From assembly GCA_020636435.1 (NCBI GenBank), contig JACJXX010000002.1, positions 2,170,001 to 2,234,000 on the forward strand: DNA of 64,000 nt, given 5' to 3'. Shown here piece after piece: positions 39,519 through 48,752 of this stretch. The translations under genes and the position numbers were made by a program. Each line of letters starts with the position of its first letter. Position 1 is the stretch's first letter. Under the pieces are notes generated by a model. It ran no database searches, was not told the origin of the DNA, and was given only the letters and a program-made list of their open reading frames with translations. This DNA is from Lewinellaceae bacterium (GTDB lineage Bacteria > Bacteroidota > Bacteroidia > Chitinophagales > Saprospiraceae).

Positions 39519-41864
39519 TTACTGGCTCAGCTTGGCCGAAGCGACAGAAGTGGTGGCGGGCGCTTCGTTGGTAACCGTTTTAGCTGTTTCCCGGCTGTCT
39601 TCTTCCGAACCCTTTTTCTGGTCGGGCCATACTACGTCCGGGCAGGTGAGCATTTGTTGCACGTCGGCTCCCGGCTCGGGGAACGGGGCGTTGATGTAAG
39701 CGCTGAGGTTTTCGTCCTCCTGCAGCTTTTGGAGGAAAAAAGCCACGATGGGCAGGCCGGTGTTGGCGCCCTGCCCCAGGCTGAGGTTGCGGAACCGCAC
39801 TGCCGGAGATTCGGCTCCGACCCAGGCGCCAGCCACGATCCTGGGGGTATAGCCGATGAACCACCCATCGGAATGGTTCTGGCTGGTGCCGGTCTTGCCC
39901 GCCAGCGGGAATTTCATATTGTAGCGGTAGCGGATGCGGCGCCCGGTGCCCCGGTCGACAACCGCCTGGAGCATCTCGTTCATTATATCTGCTTCATCCT
40001 CCCACAAGGGGCGGTCCCAGTTGCAGGTGTCTTTTTTCCAGGCGTTGTCGATGAGCACTGTGCCATCCGGGCTTTCTACCCGCCGGATGTAATGCAGCTC
40101 AGGGCGGGCGCCCCGCATAGCGAAGGTGCTGTAAACCGTAACCATGTCTTTCAGTGAAACGTCCACGGCGCCCAGAGCGATAGCAGGCACGGCGGGAATT
40201 TCGGAACTGATGCCCAGGCGCTGCGCCAGGCGGGCCACGTTTTGGGGGCGCGCCTGCATCATCAACTGAACAGTAACCGTATTGACGCTATTGATCAGGC
40301 CGCCTTCCAGCGAATAATAACCGCCATAGTCGTTCGTGGCGTTTTTGGGCATCCAGTACTCGTACTGCGGGTACATCCTCAGCTGGTTCGGGTAATAAGA
40401 GCAGGGCGGAATACCCTTCTGCAAAGCAGTGGCGTAAACGATAGGCTTGAAGGTGGAACCCACGGAGCGGGTGGAAAGCACGTGGTCGTATTTGAAAAAT
40501 TCGTGATTGACGCCACCCACCCATGCCAGTACTTCTCCGCTCCGGGGGTCCAGCGCCAGAAACCCGGCATTGAGCAGCCCCAGATAGTATTTTATGGAAT
40601 CCAGCGGGCTCATTTTGCGCTTTTCCTTGCCTCCGTTCCAGCTAAAGGCCTCCATTTCGGTTGGAATGCGGAAAACAGAGTCGATGGCCATGCTATCCAG
40701 CCCGGCGTTGCGCAGGCTTTGATACCGGGAAGAATGCCTGATGGCTGATTCCAGCACCCCTTCGGCTTCCCAGGGGTCGGCGCCGTTAAGGTGGCGGGTG
40801 AAGGCTGCCTGCAGGTTTTCCATCTGTTCGGCGACCGTTTTTTCAGCGACGGCCTGCATCCTCGCGTTCAGGCTGGTGTACACCTTCAACCCGTCCGTGT
40901 ATATATTGTAGGCCATGCCGTTGGGCTTCCGCTTGTCTTTGAGCAGTTCCTTGAGTTCCAGCCGGAGGTGCTCGCGAAAGTAGGGCGCCGGGCCTTTATT
41001 ATGAGTGATTGGGAAATAGTTGAGGGACAAAGGTTCTTTAACCAGGGAATCGGACAGGCGCTGAGAAAGATAGCCATACCTGGCCATTTGTCCCAGGACG
41101 AGATTGCGCCGCTCCAGCGCATTCTGAGGTTGAGCGATGGGGTTATACAGGGTGGTGGCCTTCAGCATGGCGACCAGGACCGCCGATTGGGTGGGGGTGA
41201 GCCGGGCGGGGCTGGTATTGAAAAAGCGCTGAGCAGCAACCTTGATGCCAAAAGTGTTTTCGCTGAAGGGAACGGTATTCAGGTACAGCTCCAGCAATTC
41301 TTCCTTGGCGTACAATTTTTCGAGGCGCATGGCGATGAATACCTCCTTGATCTTGTTGATGATCAGGGAGTATTTGCCGTACTCCTCCCGGGGGTAGAGG
41401 TTTTTCGCCAATTGCTGGCTGATGGTGCTGCCTCCGCCCGAAGAACGCTCGCCCCTGAGCAAGGTTTTGAAAAAGACCCTTGCCCATGCCCGGAGGTCTA
41501 CCCCATTGTGTTCGAAATACCGCGCATCTTCCGTAGCGACCAGGGCATGGATAAAATGGGGGGAAATGTCTTTGTACCGGATATTGCTTCGGTTTTCGAA
41601 ATAGTAGCGGCCCAGCAGGGTGCTGTCGGATGCATAGACTTCAGAAGCTACATATTGGGTAACTCCAGCCAGGTCTTCTTCCGTCGGAAGTTTGCCGAAT
41701 GCCCCGGCGGCGATGCTGGCCACGAGCGCAGTTCCGGCAATAAAGGCGAGAATGAGGGAAAATTTAACCCCCTTGACCGTCCATCCTGCAGCGGGATAGT
41801 CGATCCAGAAATTATACCAATCTACTGCAAAGCGGCGCCTGAAATTGATCCATCTGTCCTTCAT
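39519..41864 (-). CDS. Class A penicillin-binding protein (PBP1A-like)
   Basis: 781 residues. Bifunctional peptidoglycan synthase. Membrane anchor at about 29-50 (KFSLILAFIAGTALVASIAAG). Glycosyltransferase-51 domain: VATEDARYFEHNGVDLRAWARVF and SSGGGSTISQQLAKNL. Transpeptidase: active-site Ser in RSVGSTFKPIVYATAL, SxN motif in GLINSVNTVTVQL and KTGTS in FPLAGKTGTSQNHSDGW. Faces the periplasm. The C-terminal 60 residues are low-complexity. Confidence 0.95.
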   Translation of the reverse strand: MKDRWINFRRRFAVDWYNFWIDYPAAGWTVKGVKFSLILAFIAGTALVASIAAGAFGKLPTEEDLAGVTQYVASEVYASDSTLLGRYYFENRSNIRYKDISPHFIHALVATEDARYFEHNGVDLRAWARVFFKTLLRGERSSGGGSTISQQLAKNLYPREEYGKYSLIINKIKEVFIAMRLEKLYAKEELLELYLNTVPFSENTFGIKVAAQRFFNTSPARLTPTQSAVLVAMLKATTLYNPIAQPQNALERRNLVLGQMARYGYLSQRLSDSLVKEPLSLNYFPITHNKGPAPYFREHLRLELKELLKDKRKPNGMAYNIYTDGLKVYTSLNARMQAVAEKTVAEQMENLQAAFTRHLNGADPWEAEGVLESAIRHSSRYQSLRNAGLDSMAIDSVFRIPTEMEAFSWNGGKEKRKMSPLDSIKYYLGLLNAGFLALDPRSGEVLAWVGGVNHEFFKYDHVLSTRSVGSTFKPIVYATALQKGIPPCSYYPNQLRMYPQYEYWMPKNATNDYGGYYSLEGGLINSVNTVTVQLMMQARPQNVARLAQRLGISSEIPAVPAIALGAVDVSLKDMVTVYSTFAMRGARPELHYIRRVESPDGTVLIDNAWKKDTCNWDRPLWEDEADIMNEMLQAVVDRGTGRRIRYRYNMKFPLAGKTGTSQNHSDGWFIGYTPRIVAGAWVGAESPAVRFRNLSLGQGANTGLPIVAFFLQKLQEDENLSAYINAPFPEPGADVQQMLTCPDVVWPDQKKGSEEDSRETAKTVTNEAPATTSVASAKLSQ

Positions 41865-42291
41865 TGTACGTTTGTTTGATCATGGGATAAATGTGATTGT
41901 AGTTTTCAAGCGTTGCTGGCCTGCCAGGTGAGGCAAACAACGCTTGAAAACCCTTTTTTGGCTTTTGTCGGGCTGCCGGCGCGGAACCAGGGAGAATGGC
42001 TCCTTTGGCCCTAATATCTTTGCTGCTGTTTTTTGACGTACAAGGTTTGGTTTGGATACAGTGCCATTCGCTGTTTTTTGTAAATAGCCACAAAAAGATG
42101 GTCGTTGGCTCAATGATATATCCGCAATTTTCGGGGTGGCCAAAACAGGCCAGATGTGTTTGTTTTTTGCCCTGCGCAAGAAAAAAACAGGGCATCTCGT
42201 CAAAGGGAAAGCTGTAGAACTCGTGTATACTATTCTATACGGAAGGCTTCTTCGGGAAGTTCCATTTTTGGAGAGGATTTTTGGCAGTAAT
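41865..42291. other. Gene-free stretch with a perfect hairpin
   Basis: No gene supported; frames on both strands lack features. TTTTCAAGCGTTG (41903-41915) is perfectly inverted at 41938-41950, followed by a T run on the plus strand, so it may be a terminator. Confidence 0.55.
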
Positions 42292-42600
42292 TTAGCTCTC
42301 AGGTTTAAAAATCCCTTCGCGCGCCAAATAGGCGGCAATATTGAAAGTTGTACCGGGCATCAGCTCAATGTCTTCCGCCCAACTCAAGGTGAGCCAGGGT
42401 TGATTAGGTTTTGCCACCAGCACTTTTTGGCTGTTGGTGAAAATCCAGATAACTTTTTGTGTGCCAAAGTCAAGCAACTGCTGCGTTTTGAGGTAAACAG
42501 CATCCATGGGAGAGATATCCTCCACTTCAAAATCGGTATCCACTTCTATGACCAAATCTGGCGGCACTTCAACATAACCCTTCGTAATCTTATCATGGTG
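42292..42600 (-). pseudogene. Uma2-family gene, C-terminal remnant
   Basis: About 103 codons that read KITKGYVEVPPDLVIEVDTDFEVEDISPMDAVYLKTQQLLDFGTQKVIWIFTNSQK..., clearly the second half of a Uma2 protein (compare PDFIIEV...KMKDVWMANGVQLAWLI in the intact one). The N-terminal half is missing; the frame runs instead into the end of the decayed IS66 element. No N-terminal Uma2 half is found on the far side of that element. Confidence 0.85.
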
Positions 42601-42692
42601 ATTTGACCCCCGGCGCGAAATTTTGTAGGCTTTTTCGTATCCGCTCAAAACGTAGTGGCGGCGGATACGCAAGATATTGAAAAAAGCCGTAT

Positions 42693-42859
42693 ACTAGTGC
42701 TTCGCGCACTAAATACCGGGATATAAAATGGGCTCTTTTACCGCTATACTGCGTTGCTCGTCGCTCATATAGTCCCGCTATGCTCGTTCCTCGCGCCTTG
42801 TCTAGCGGCAAAATAGCCTCATTTTATATACCCCGTTACTTAATGCGCGAAGCACTAGT
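42693..42859. mobile_element. Small inverted-repeat element 1 (167 bp) inside the IS66 remnant
   Basis: Ends ACTAGTGCTTCGCGCA and its perfect complement at 42844-42859. The interior has CTGCGTTGCTC and CGCGCCTTGTCTAGC, shared with element 2 at 43409-43593. Non-coding. Confidence 0.75.
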
Positions 42860-42870
42860 GTTGTCAAAAG

Positions 42871-43140
42871 ATGCTTGACCCGATCCGCCATATCGACCCA
42901 TCGTCCATCAAGGATATGGAATCCTTGCGAGACATCGTGAAGTTGTTGCTCAACATCGTAGAGCAGCAATCGGATCAGCTCGAACAGCTCCGCCAGGAGA
43001 ACCAGGAATTGAAAGATGAAATTAACCGGTTAAAGGGCGAACAAGGCCGTCCTAAGTTCCCTAAGGCTAAAGAGGGGGCAGCTAGAGATATTTCTTCCGA
43101 AAAAAAGCGGCGTAAGAAGAACCGCAAAAAAGGAAAAAGA
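42871..43140 (+). pseudogene. IS66 transposase, N-terminal fragment
   Basis: MLDPIRHIDPSSIKDMESL followed by a leucine-zipper-like coiled coil (EQQSDQLEQLRQENQELKDE) and a basic KKRRKKNRKK tail, the standard N terminus of IS66-type transposases in Bacteroidota. Breaks into unrelated sequence after KGKRN. Confidence 0.85.
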
Positions 43141-43217
43141 AACCTAATATTAGGGCAAGCCCTCCGAAGGTTTGCTGCTGTGTTTGAATGCCACCAGCGT
43201 TCGACTGAGCTCACGCC

Positions 43218-43409
43218 GAAGTCTGGCAATTGCTCGACCATTTCGGGGTAGCTAAAAAGGACAGGCAATTCCTCGAAAAGCGCCTGGGCGGCGGGGCTCA
43301 GTGGACAATTCCAGACTTTGCAGCCTGGCTCCAAAAACATGCCCCCAAAATCCGTACCAAGAAGAATATGTACCCGCGCATTTTGGAGAGCCTTGCTTTG
43401 GGGTATTAG
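43218..43409 (+). pseudogene. Unplaced coding fragment, probably transposase-derived
   Basis: A 63-codon frame EVWQLLDHFGVAKKDRQFLE...IPDFAAWLQKHAPKIRTKKN..ILESLALGY that ends where element 2 begins. It reads like the C terminus of a protein; the family was not recognised. Confidence 0.4.
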
Positions 43410-43593
43410 GCACGACGAAAGAATAAACTGTCCATTCTGGCTTGTCCTTTTGCGCCATGCTGCGTTGCTCCCCGACCCTTCGGGTGCGGGGCAGGCTATC
43501 ACTCAGGTAGCTTTGGCTATCCTCATTCTTCGCGCCTTGCCTGGCACAAAAATTACTGCGCCATAATTGTACACTTTATTCTTTCCTCGTGCC
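43409..43593. mobile_element. Small inverted-repeat element 2 (185 bp) inside the IS66 remnant
   Basis: Ends GGCACGACGAAAGAATAAA and complement at 43575-43593 with one mismatch; flanked by TTA on both sides, a possible 3-bp target duplication. Shares CTGCGTTGCTC and TTCGCGCCTTGCCTGGC with element 1. Confidence 0.75.
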
Positions 43594-43671
43594 TTACCAT
43601 GAGCAAACAGATTTCCCGATAGTGGAATCCCTGCTCAGCGACGATGCGCCGGAGTATACAAAAATCGCCCT

Positions 43672-43908
43672 GTGGCTCCATTGCACAATAATGGAATGGA
43701 ACTGGGGGCAAGGCGAGCCGTCCGCAAACGGGATATTTCTTGGCACTCCTGGTCAGAAACAGGAACCAGGGCCAGGGATGCTTTTATGTCCATCGTCGAG
43801 ACGGCTGCCAAGCTCGGGGTCAACCCCATGGAGTACATCGCCGACAGGATTACCCAAAAGTATGAGATGCCTCCTTTGGCCTCTCTGGTCCGCATGGCTT
43901 ATTGTTAA
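43672..43908 (+). pseudogene. IS66 transposase, C-terminal fragment
   Basis: LHNNGMELGARRAVRKRDISWHSWSETGTRARDAFMSIVETAAKLGVNPMEYIADRI is the characteristic C terminus of IS66 transposases. The catalytic domain upstream is missing. Confidence 0.85.
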
Positions 43909-44034
43909 ATACCACTACGTTTTGAGCGGATACAAGATTTATTGTTAAAGTTTTCATTATCAGCTTTTTGCTATTCCTTCAATTAGCCATCAACAACAAG
44001 ATAACACTTTTTTTTAAGTTATTCAGTTCCTGTC

Positions 44035-45879
44035 TCAATTCCCATCTCCCGCCGGCGCCAACGGCGCCTGCCCCTCCGCATCCGTCCCCGGCGCCGGCAG
44101 GGCGGGCAACTGCGGCTGCGCTTCCGCCGTCGGCTGGGGCGGCGCCTCTTTGGGCTTGATGGCCGGAAACTTCAGGATGCTCTTCACCGGCCGCACCGAG
44201 CTGATCGAAGAGCGCTGGCTCTCCAGGTGCACGTCCAGCGATAGGTTGTAGGATAGCATATTCGAGTTGTCGATTCGGTCGAGGGGGAAGGCCTCCTGGG
44301 TTTCGAGGGTAACGTAAAAGCGCTTGCGGGCCAGGTCGGGTTCGACGTTGACGATGCGGACGTTGAGCTCCTTGTCGCTGCGCCGCACCAACAGGTTGCC
44401 GATGTAGGGCTGGACGTCGAAGTTGACCGGGTTGTAGCGGTCTTCGATGTCGATGGCGAACTTCCACTGGAAGGCGAAATTCCAGCCGTCCTTCTTGCTG
44501 AGGTCGAAGGCGCCCTCGCTGATGCCGGCAATGGGGTGGGAGCTGGTCTGGATCTCTTCGTCGATGTCGAACACCAGGTATTGGCCATTCACCGGTTGTT
44601 TGCTCCTGATCTGGTACCGGACGTTGAGCTTACTGGGCCGTTGCTCAATCGGCCCCCGAAAATTGCTGGCCAGGGGGCGCCCGCTGATGGTGAAGCGGCA
44701 GCCCGAAGTATTGGATTCGGAATCGTAGAAAGGCTGGGCGAAGAGGGAAGGGGCGCCGTCATATACTCCTGGCTGCACTTTTTCCATTACCCAGAAATTG
44801 TCGGCCATATTTTCCGGGATGCCTTCCACGATGAGGAAGTGTTTGTGTTCCACTCCTTCGATCATCAGGGGGAGGTCCTGGGCTTTCTGAAAGACGAGTT
44901 GGATGCCCTGAAGATAGCGGCTGATCTGTTCCGGCGCTGGCAAGGGAGAAAAGAGCTTGCTCTTTTCATAAGGGCCTTCAAAATCGGTGTAAATGATGGT
45001 TTCCCAATCGTTGCCGAAAAAAGTGCTCTGCCCTCCCTTGCCCAGGCTGAAATCGGACTTGAGCCGGGCGGCGAGCGGCGCGTTGATGTTGAGCCCGCCT
45101 TCGGTTTCGATCCGGTAGTTTTCTTCGGCGGAGGTGATGTGTTTGATCATCACCCCTTCGAACTCGCGAAGGTAATAGGCGTTGTTGATGAATTCGGGGT
45201 TATCCTGATAAAAACGCCAAAGCTTCATCAGGAACTCGGTAGTGCGGTAGTCATTGGCCTCCAGAATAAGTTGCAGCGGGGAAACAAATGACCCGGAGAG
45301 GGCCAGCACGGAGGACTCCCGCCGGCTGTCGGTGTCCAGCGCCGCCTGGAAGGAGGCGTAGGGCGGCTCTACGCCGGCATCGAGGGCGGCCTTGAGGTAG
45401 CCGCTGCAGGTCTTGTGGAGAATATAAGAATCGAAGTTTTCATCCGGATTGACGACAAACTGGTTCTCGACGCTGTTCAGGCGGGCCACCCGGCTGGGGG
45501 TGTAGGCCAGGTTGTCGAAGGGCAGAGCGATGTCGTCTTCTGTGAAAATGTAATACAGCAGGCCGCCGCCGCGGATGTCCGCCGTTTCTACCTTGGTGCG
45601 CAGGCCGCGCCGCCCGAGGAATTTGCTGATGTCCTGGGGAATGTAATCGCGCCGTCCGTCGGGTGTTTCAAAACCACAATACTCGCAATGCCGCCGGAAG
45701 GTTTGCTGCAGGGCATAACCCAGGGACACCCGGGAATAGGACCGTTCCGGGGGCCATTCCGTCCGGCGGTGTTCTTCCAGTTTGCGTTGGTACCGGCCGA
45801 TCTTTTGGGCTTCGGCGCCGACGGGAAGCAGGGAAAAGGTGAAAGTGAACAAAAAAAGAAACCAAAAAGTCCGTTGCAT
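44035..45879 (-). CDS. Secreted protein of unknown function, 614 aa
   Basis: Start at 45879 (MQRTFWFLFLFTFTFSLLPVGAEAQ, signal peptide). Not recognised. A CEYCGF cysteine pair near residue 66, then a long alpha/beta body (SGYLKAALDAGVEPPYASFQAALDTDSRRESSVL), then a beta-rich C-terminal part with strands such as RIVNVEPDLARKRFYVTLETQ; the last 45 residues are a Pro/Ala/Gln-rich tail. No type IX sorting domain. Divergent from the GT4 gene. Probably periplasmic. Confidence 0.7.
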   Translation of the reverse strand: MQRTFWFLFLFTFTFSLLPVGAEAQKIGRYQRKLEEHRRTEWPPERSYSRVSLGYALQQTFRRHCEYCGFETPDGRRDYIPQDISKFLGRRGLRTKVETADIRGGGLLYYIFTEDDIALPFDNLAYTPSRVARLNSVENQFVVNPDENFDSYILHKTCSGYLKAALDAGVEPPYASFQAALDTDSRRESSVLALSGSFVSPLQLILEANDYRTTEFLMKLWRFYQDNPEFINNAYYLREFEGVMIKHITSAEENYRIETEGGLNINAPLAARLKSDFSLGKGGQSTFFGNDWETIIYTDFEGPYEKSKLFSPLPAPEQISRYLQGIQLVFQKAQDLPLMIEGVEHKHFLIVEGIPENMADNFWVMEKVQPGVYDGAPSLFAQPFYDSESNTSGCRFTISGRPLASNFRGPIEQRPSKLNVRYQIRSKQPVNGQYLVFDIDEEIQTSSHPIAGISEGAFDLSKKDGWNFAFQWKFAIDIEDRYNPVNFDVQPYIGNLLVRRSDKELNVRIVNVEPDLARKRFYVTLETQEAFPLDRIDNSNMLSYNLSLDVHLESQRSSISSVRPVKSILKFPAIKPKEAPPQPTAEAQPQLPALPAPGTDAEGQAPLAPAGDGN

Positions 45880-46044
45880 CTGTAAGCTTGTTTTTCGATT
45901 CTCTGATCCTGTATTTGGCGGGGCGGCCATCCCAACAACGCAGGGAAACGGGGAAAGCTTGTGTGTATATACAATAATTTCGAGAACGCTTTGCAGGTTT
46001 ACGGTCGCAGGCCGGGCAAGTTTCTGAAAACTTGTTCAATCTTT

Positions 46045-47220
46045 ATGCGGCCTCTGCCTATAGCTTTCTATCTTGTGGCCAAAAATTTGGAACGCATCGT
46101 TCTCCTTTCTCCGGCACACCCGCTCCGCGGCGGGATCGCCTCCTCGACTGAACGCCTGGCGCAGGAACTTCAGGAGCAGGGCTATGCCGTACAGATCTAT
46201 TCCTTTAAACTGCAATATCCTTCCCTGCTATTTCCGGGCAAAACGCAATACGCGGACGGGCCCCCTCCTCCTGGCCTGGAGATTGTGCCGGCCGTCAATT
46301 CAGTCAATCCTTTCAACTGGTGGAAAGTAGGCCGCCGGCTGCGACGGGAAGCTCCCGATCTGGTCATTGCCCGTTTCTGGCTTCCGTTCATGGGGCCTTC
46401 GATGGGCACGATCCTCCGGCTGGCCAAAGGCAACGGGATTACGAAAACCATGGCGATCACCGATAACGTCATCCCCCACGAACGGCGGCCGGGAGACCGG
46501 CTGCTGACCCGGTATTTCATCGGCGCCGTAGATGCTTTTATCGTGATGTCCCGTTCGGTGGGGGAGGATATTCGGCAATTTACCCCCGATAAACCGCTGA
46601 AATACATTCCGCATCCCATTTTTGACAATTACGGGCCATTGTGCGCCAGAGAAGAGGCGCTAAAAAGGCTGGGCCTGCCCGAGGGCAATCCCTACCTGTT
46701 GTTTTTTGGCTTCATCCGGGATTACAAAGGGCTGGACCTCCTCCTGAGGGCCATGGGCGACGGACGCGTCAAGGCGTTGGGCGTAAAGCTTCTGGTAGCC
46801 GGAGAATTCTACGGCAGTGACGAGCCGTACTGGCAGATCATCCGGGAGGAAGGCATCGAAAACCAGGTGATATTCCGGCCTGATTACATTCCCAATGAAG
46901 AAGTGAAGTATTATTTTGGCGCCGCCAACCTGGTGGCGCAGCCATATAAATCGGCCACCCAAAGCGGCATTTCCCAACTGGCCTATCATTTTGAATGCCC
47001 GATGCTGGTGACCAATGTGGGAGGCCTTCCGGAGATCGTCGAACACGGAAAAGAAGGCTACGTTGTTGAAGTCAGCGTTCAGGCAATCGCTGACGCCATC
47101 GTAGATTATTTTGCCTGTGAACGGGAAAAAGAAATGAGAGCAGGGGTCAGGCGGGGAAAGCAGCGCTTTTCCTGGAGCAATATGGTAAAAGGCATTGAAT
47201 CATTATACCAGAAGCTATGA
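46045..47220 (+). CDS. GT4-family glycosyltransferase
   Basis: 391 residues from ATG 46045; since family members start near ERIVLLSPAHPLRGGIASS, a start at TTG 46087 is possible. GT-B fold: N-terminal glycine-rich loop PLRGGIASSTERLAQEL, linker with FFGFIRDYKGLDLLLRAM, and the nucleotide-sugar site YKSATQSGISQLAYHFECPMLVTNVGGLPEIVEHGKEGYVV. Transfers a sugar to lipid or polysaccharide in the cytoplasm. Overlaps the next gene by ATGA. Confidence 0.9.
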   Translation: MRPLPIAFYLVAKNLERIVLLSPAHPLRGGIASSTERLAQELQEQGYAVQIYSFKLQYPSLLFPGKTQYADGPPPPGLEIVPAVNSVNPFNWWKVGRRLRREAPDLVIARFWLPFMGPSMGTILRLAKGNGITKTMAITDNVIPHERRPGDRLLTRYFIGAVDAFIVMSRSVGEDIRQFTPDKPLKYIPHPIFDNYGPLCAREEALKRLGLPEGNPYLLFFGFIRDYKGLDLLLRAMGDGRVKALGVKLLVAGEFYGSDEPYWQIIREEGIENQVIFRPDYIPNEEVKYYFGAANLVAQPYKSATQSGISQLAYHFECPMLVTNVGGLPEIVEHGKEGYVVEVSVQAIADAIVDYFACEREKEMRAGVRRGKQRFSWSNMVKGIESLYQKL

Positions 47221-47738
47221 GTAAAGAAATATTAGACCATTCAGCAGAGGAAAGCCAGGTATCCATGAGCCTGGTGGGGCGGGTGGTGATCATCGCCGGA
47301 ATATTGCTGGCGGCCATTCATTTCGGAACCGGCTACGGGCTGGAATTGTTGGGCTTGCCTCCCGGCCTGGAGCGGCAGTTCAGCCTGGCGTTCTTCCTGT
47401 TTTTTACCTGGCTGGCGGTGAACAGCGGCATCCGGACGGTCAACAAGCTGCTGCCCGGCATAGCCGTAGGCTGGTTGTTGATCACGGGAATGGGCATAGG
47501 GCTTTGGGCTCAGGCGGTTTTATCCCTGGCGAAATGGGCCATGCCCCGGTTTGGAGGGCAGGAAACCCTGCCCTTGCTTCCGGTTCTTCTGGCGGGCCTC
47601 CTGCCCAGCCTGGCGGTCAGCCTGCTGGTGGCCGTGCTGACCACGATCACCCTGAGGGTCGAGAGTAAATTGATGGCCATCCTGCTGAGAATACTGATTT
47701 TCGGCCTGCTGGCCTTGCTTATTTATTTATGGATTTGA
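47217..47738 (+). CDS. Small integral membrane protein, 173 aa
   Basis: Four predicted membrane helices (SLVGRVVIIAGILLAAIHFG, FSLAFFLFFTWLAV, LPGIAVGWLLITGMGIGLWAQAV, LLPSLAVSLLVAVLTTITL and a final LLRILIFGLLALLIYLW). Start codon overlaps the GT4 stop, so the products are coupled. Not otherwise recognised. Confidence 0.7.
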   Translation: MSKEILDHSAEESQVSMSLVGRVVIIAGILLAAIHFGTGYGLELLGLPPGLERQFSLAFFLFFTWLAVNSGIRTVNKLLPGIAVGWLLITGMGIGLWAQAVLSLAKWAMPRFGGQETLPLLPVLLAGLLPSLAVSLLVAVLTTITLRVESKLMAILLRILIFGLLALLIYLWI

Positions 47739-47804
47739 GGGCGGGGCTGTTGTCCGTTGTCCGTTGTTTGTTGTTTGTTTTCCAAAGGCTACAGGGCAGG
47801 GAGT

Positions 47805-47960
47805 GTAACTTCTCAATAAATATCGTTTTGCGGCCAGTCCTGTAAGGACGAAAGGCCGTTGCTCCCGTTTGCCAACGGGATGAGGCCCTGGAAATGGGGT
47901 TTAGCGTTGTTGGAGTCCTGTAGGGACGACAGGTTTCATTCCCATTTATTGAGAAGTTAC
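47805..47960. mobile_element. 156-bp inverted-repeat element
   Basis: Perfect 17-base ends GTAACTTCTCAATAAAT (47805-47821) and its complement (47944-47960). Interior holds AGTCCTGTAAGGACGA and TCCTGTAGGGACGACAGG and TGAGGCCCTGGA, strings shared with the 311-bp element at 60534-60844. Non-coding. A solo end lies at 20471-20507. Confidence 0.8.
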
Positions 47961-48029
47961 CAGGGAGTTGGAAAATAAGCTTCTGGCAAAACCAGGCCTG
48001 GAATAGAATAATTACCAAACAGAAATCCA

Positions 48030-48611
48030 ATGAATACCAGAATAAAGGAAGTTGTTCGGGAAAGCATTGCGGCCAAGCAGGCGCTGCTGGCGGATGAGCA
48101 GCTCCTGGAGGCCGTGGAGCAGGTTGTAGCCGCTTGTGTAGAGGCATTTCGCGCCGACAAGAAAGTGCTGTTTTGCGGCAATGGCGGCAGCGCCGCCGAT
48201 GCCCAGCACCTGGCCGGAGAACTCTCCGGGCGCTTTTACCTCGATCGGGAGCCGCTCTTTGCCGAGGCCATGCACGTAAATACCTCTTTCCTCACTGCTG
48301 TAGCCAACGATTACTCCTTTGAAGAGGCTTACGCCCGCATGGTGCGGGCGGCCGGCCGGAAGGGCGACCTGCTTTTTGCTTTATCGACTTCCGGAAATTC
48401 TCCCAACATTCTGAGCGCCATCGGTTCGGCGCGCCGCATGGGCATGACGGTGGTGGGCATGACCGGCAGGAAAGGCGGCAAGCTGCCGGAGGTTTGCGAT
48501 TTCCTGCTCCGGGTTCCATCCGACAATACGCCTCGGATTCAGGAGTGCCACATTCTGCTGGGGCACATCATCTGCGAACTGGTGGAGGAGGCCATTTTTG
48601 GGGGAGGGTAG
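48030..48611 (+). CDS. gmhA: Phosphoheptose isomerase-like SIS protein
   Basis: 193 residues. Isomerises sedoheptulose 7-phosphate to D-glycero-D-manno-heptose 7-phosphate for the lipopolysaccharide core. SIS domain: KKVLFCGNGGSAADAQHLAGELSGRFYLDR, SFLTAVANDYSFEEAYARMV, ALSTSGNSPNILSAI, and the C-terminal QECHILLGHIICELVEEAIF with the catalytic His region. Lies among glycosyltransferases, as expected. Confidence 0.92.
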   Translation: MNTRIKEVVRESIAAKQALLADEQLLEAVEQVVAACVEAFRADKKVLFCGNGGSAADAQHLAGELSGRFYLDREPLFAEAMHVNTSFLTAVANDYSFEEAYARMVRAAGRKGDLLFALSTSGNSPNILSAIGSARRMGMTVVGMTGRKGGKLPEVCDFLLRVPSDNTPRIQECHILLGHIICELVEEAIFGGG

Positions 48612-48624
48612 GGGGAGGGCTGTA

Positions 48625-48707
48625 TGGCTGTATGGTTGAATTGTTATATGGCTATATGGTTGAATTGTTATATGGCTGTATGGTTGAATTGTTATATGGC
48701 TATAGGG
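48625..48707. repeat. Tandem repeat, 24-bp unit, 3.5 copies
   Basis: TGGCTRTATGGTTGAATTG followed by TTATA, repeated with R alternating G/A/G/A. Close relatives of the unit occur near 18545, 16733 and 52450. Non-coding. Confidence 0.9.
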
Positions 48708-48752
48708 TTTTCCGGCGGTTTGTAGCCTCCTCGCGCATCCGGAGGCGTCATT

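Larger units (their letters stand above)
42637..43933. mobile_element. Decayed IS66-type insertion sequence
   Basis: Bounded by perfect 22-base terminal inverted repeats (42637-42658 and 43912-43933, core CCGCTCAAAACGTAGTGG). Inside are plus-strand fragments of an IS66 transposase: the N-terminal coiled-coil part (42871-43140), an unplaced piece (43218-43409) and the C-terminal part (43672-43908). At about 1.3 kb it has lost the catalytic core. Two small inverted-repeat elements are inserted in it (42693-42859 and 43409-43593). Confidence 0.85.

Noticed and set aside
40791..41879. 362-codon plus-strand frame
   Set aside because: Antisense of the penicillin-binding protein gene.
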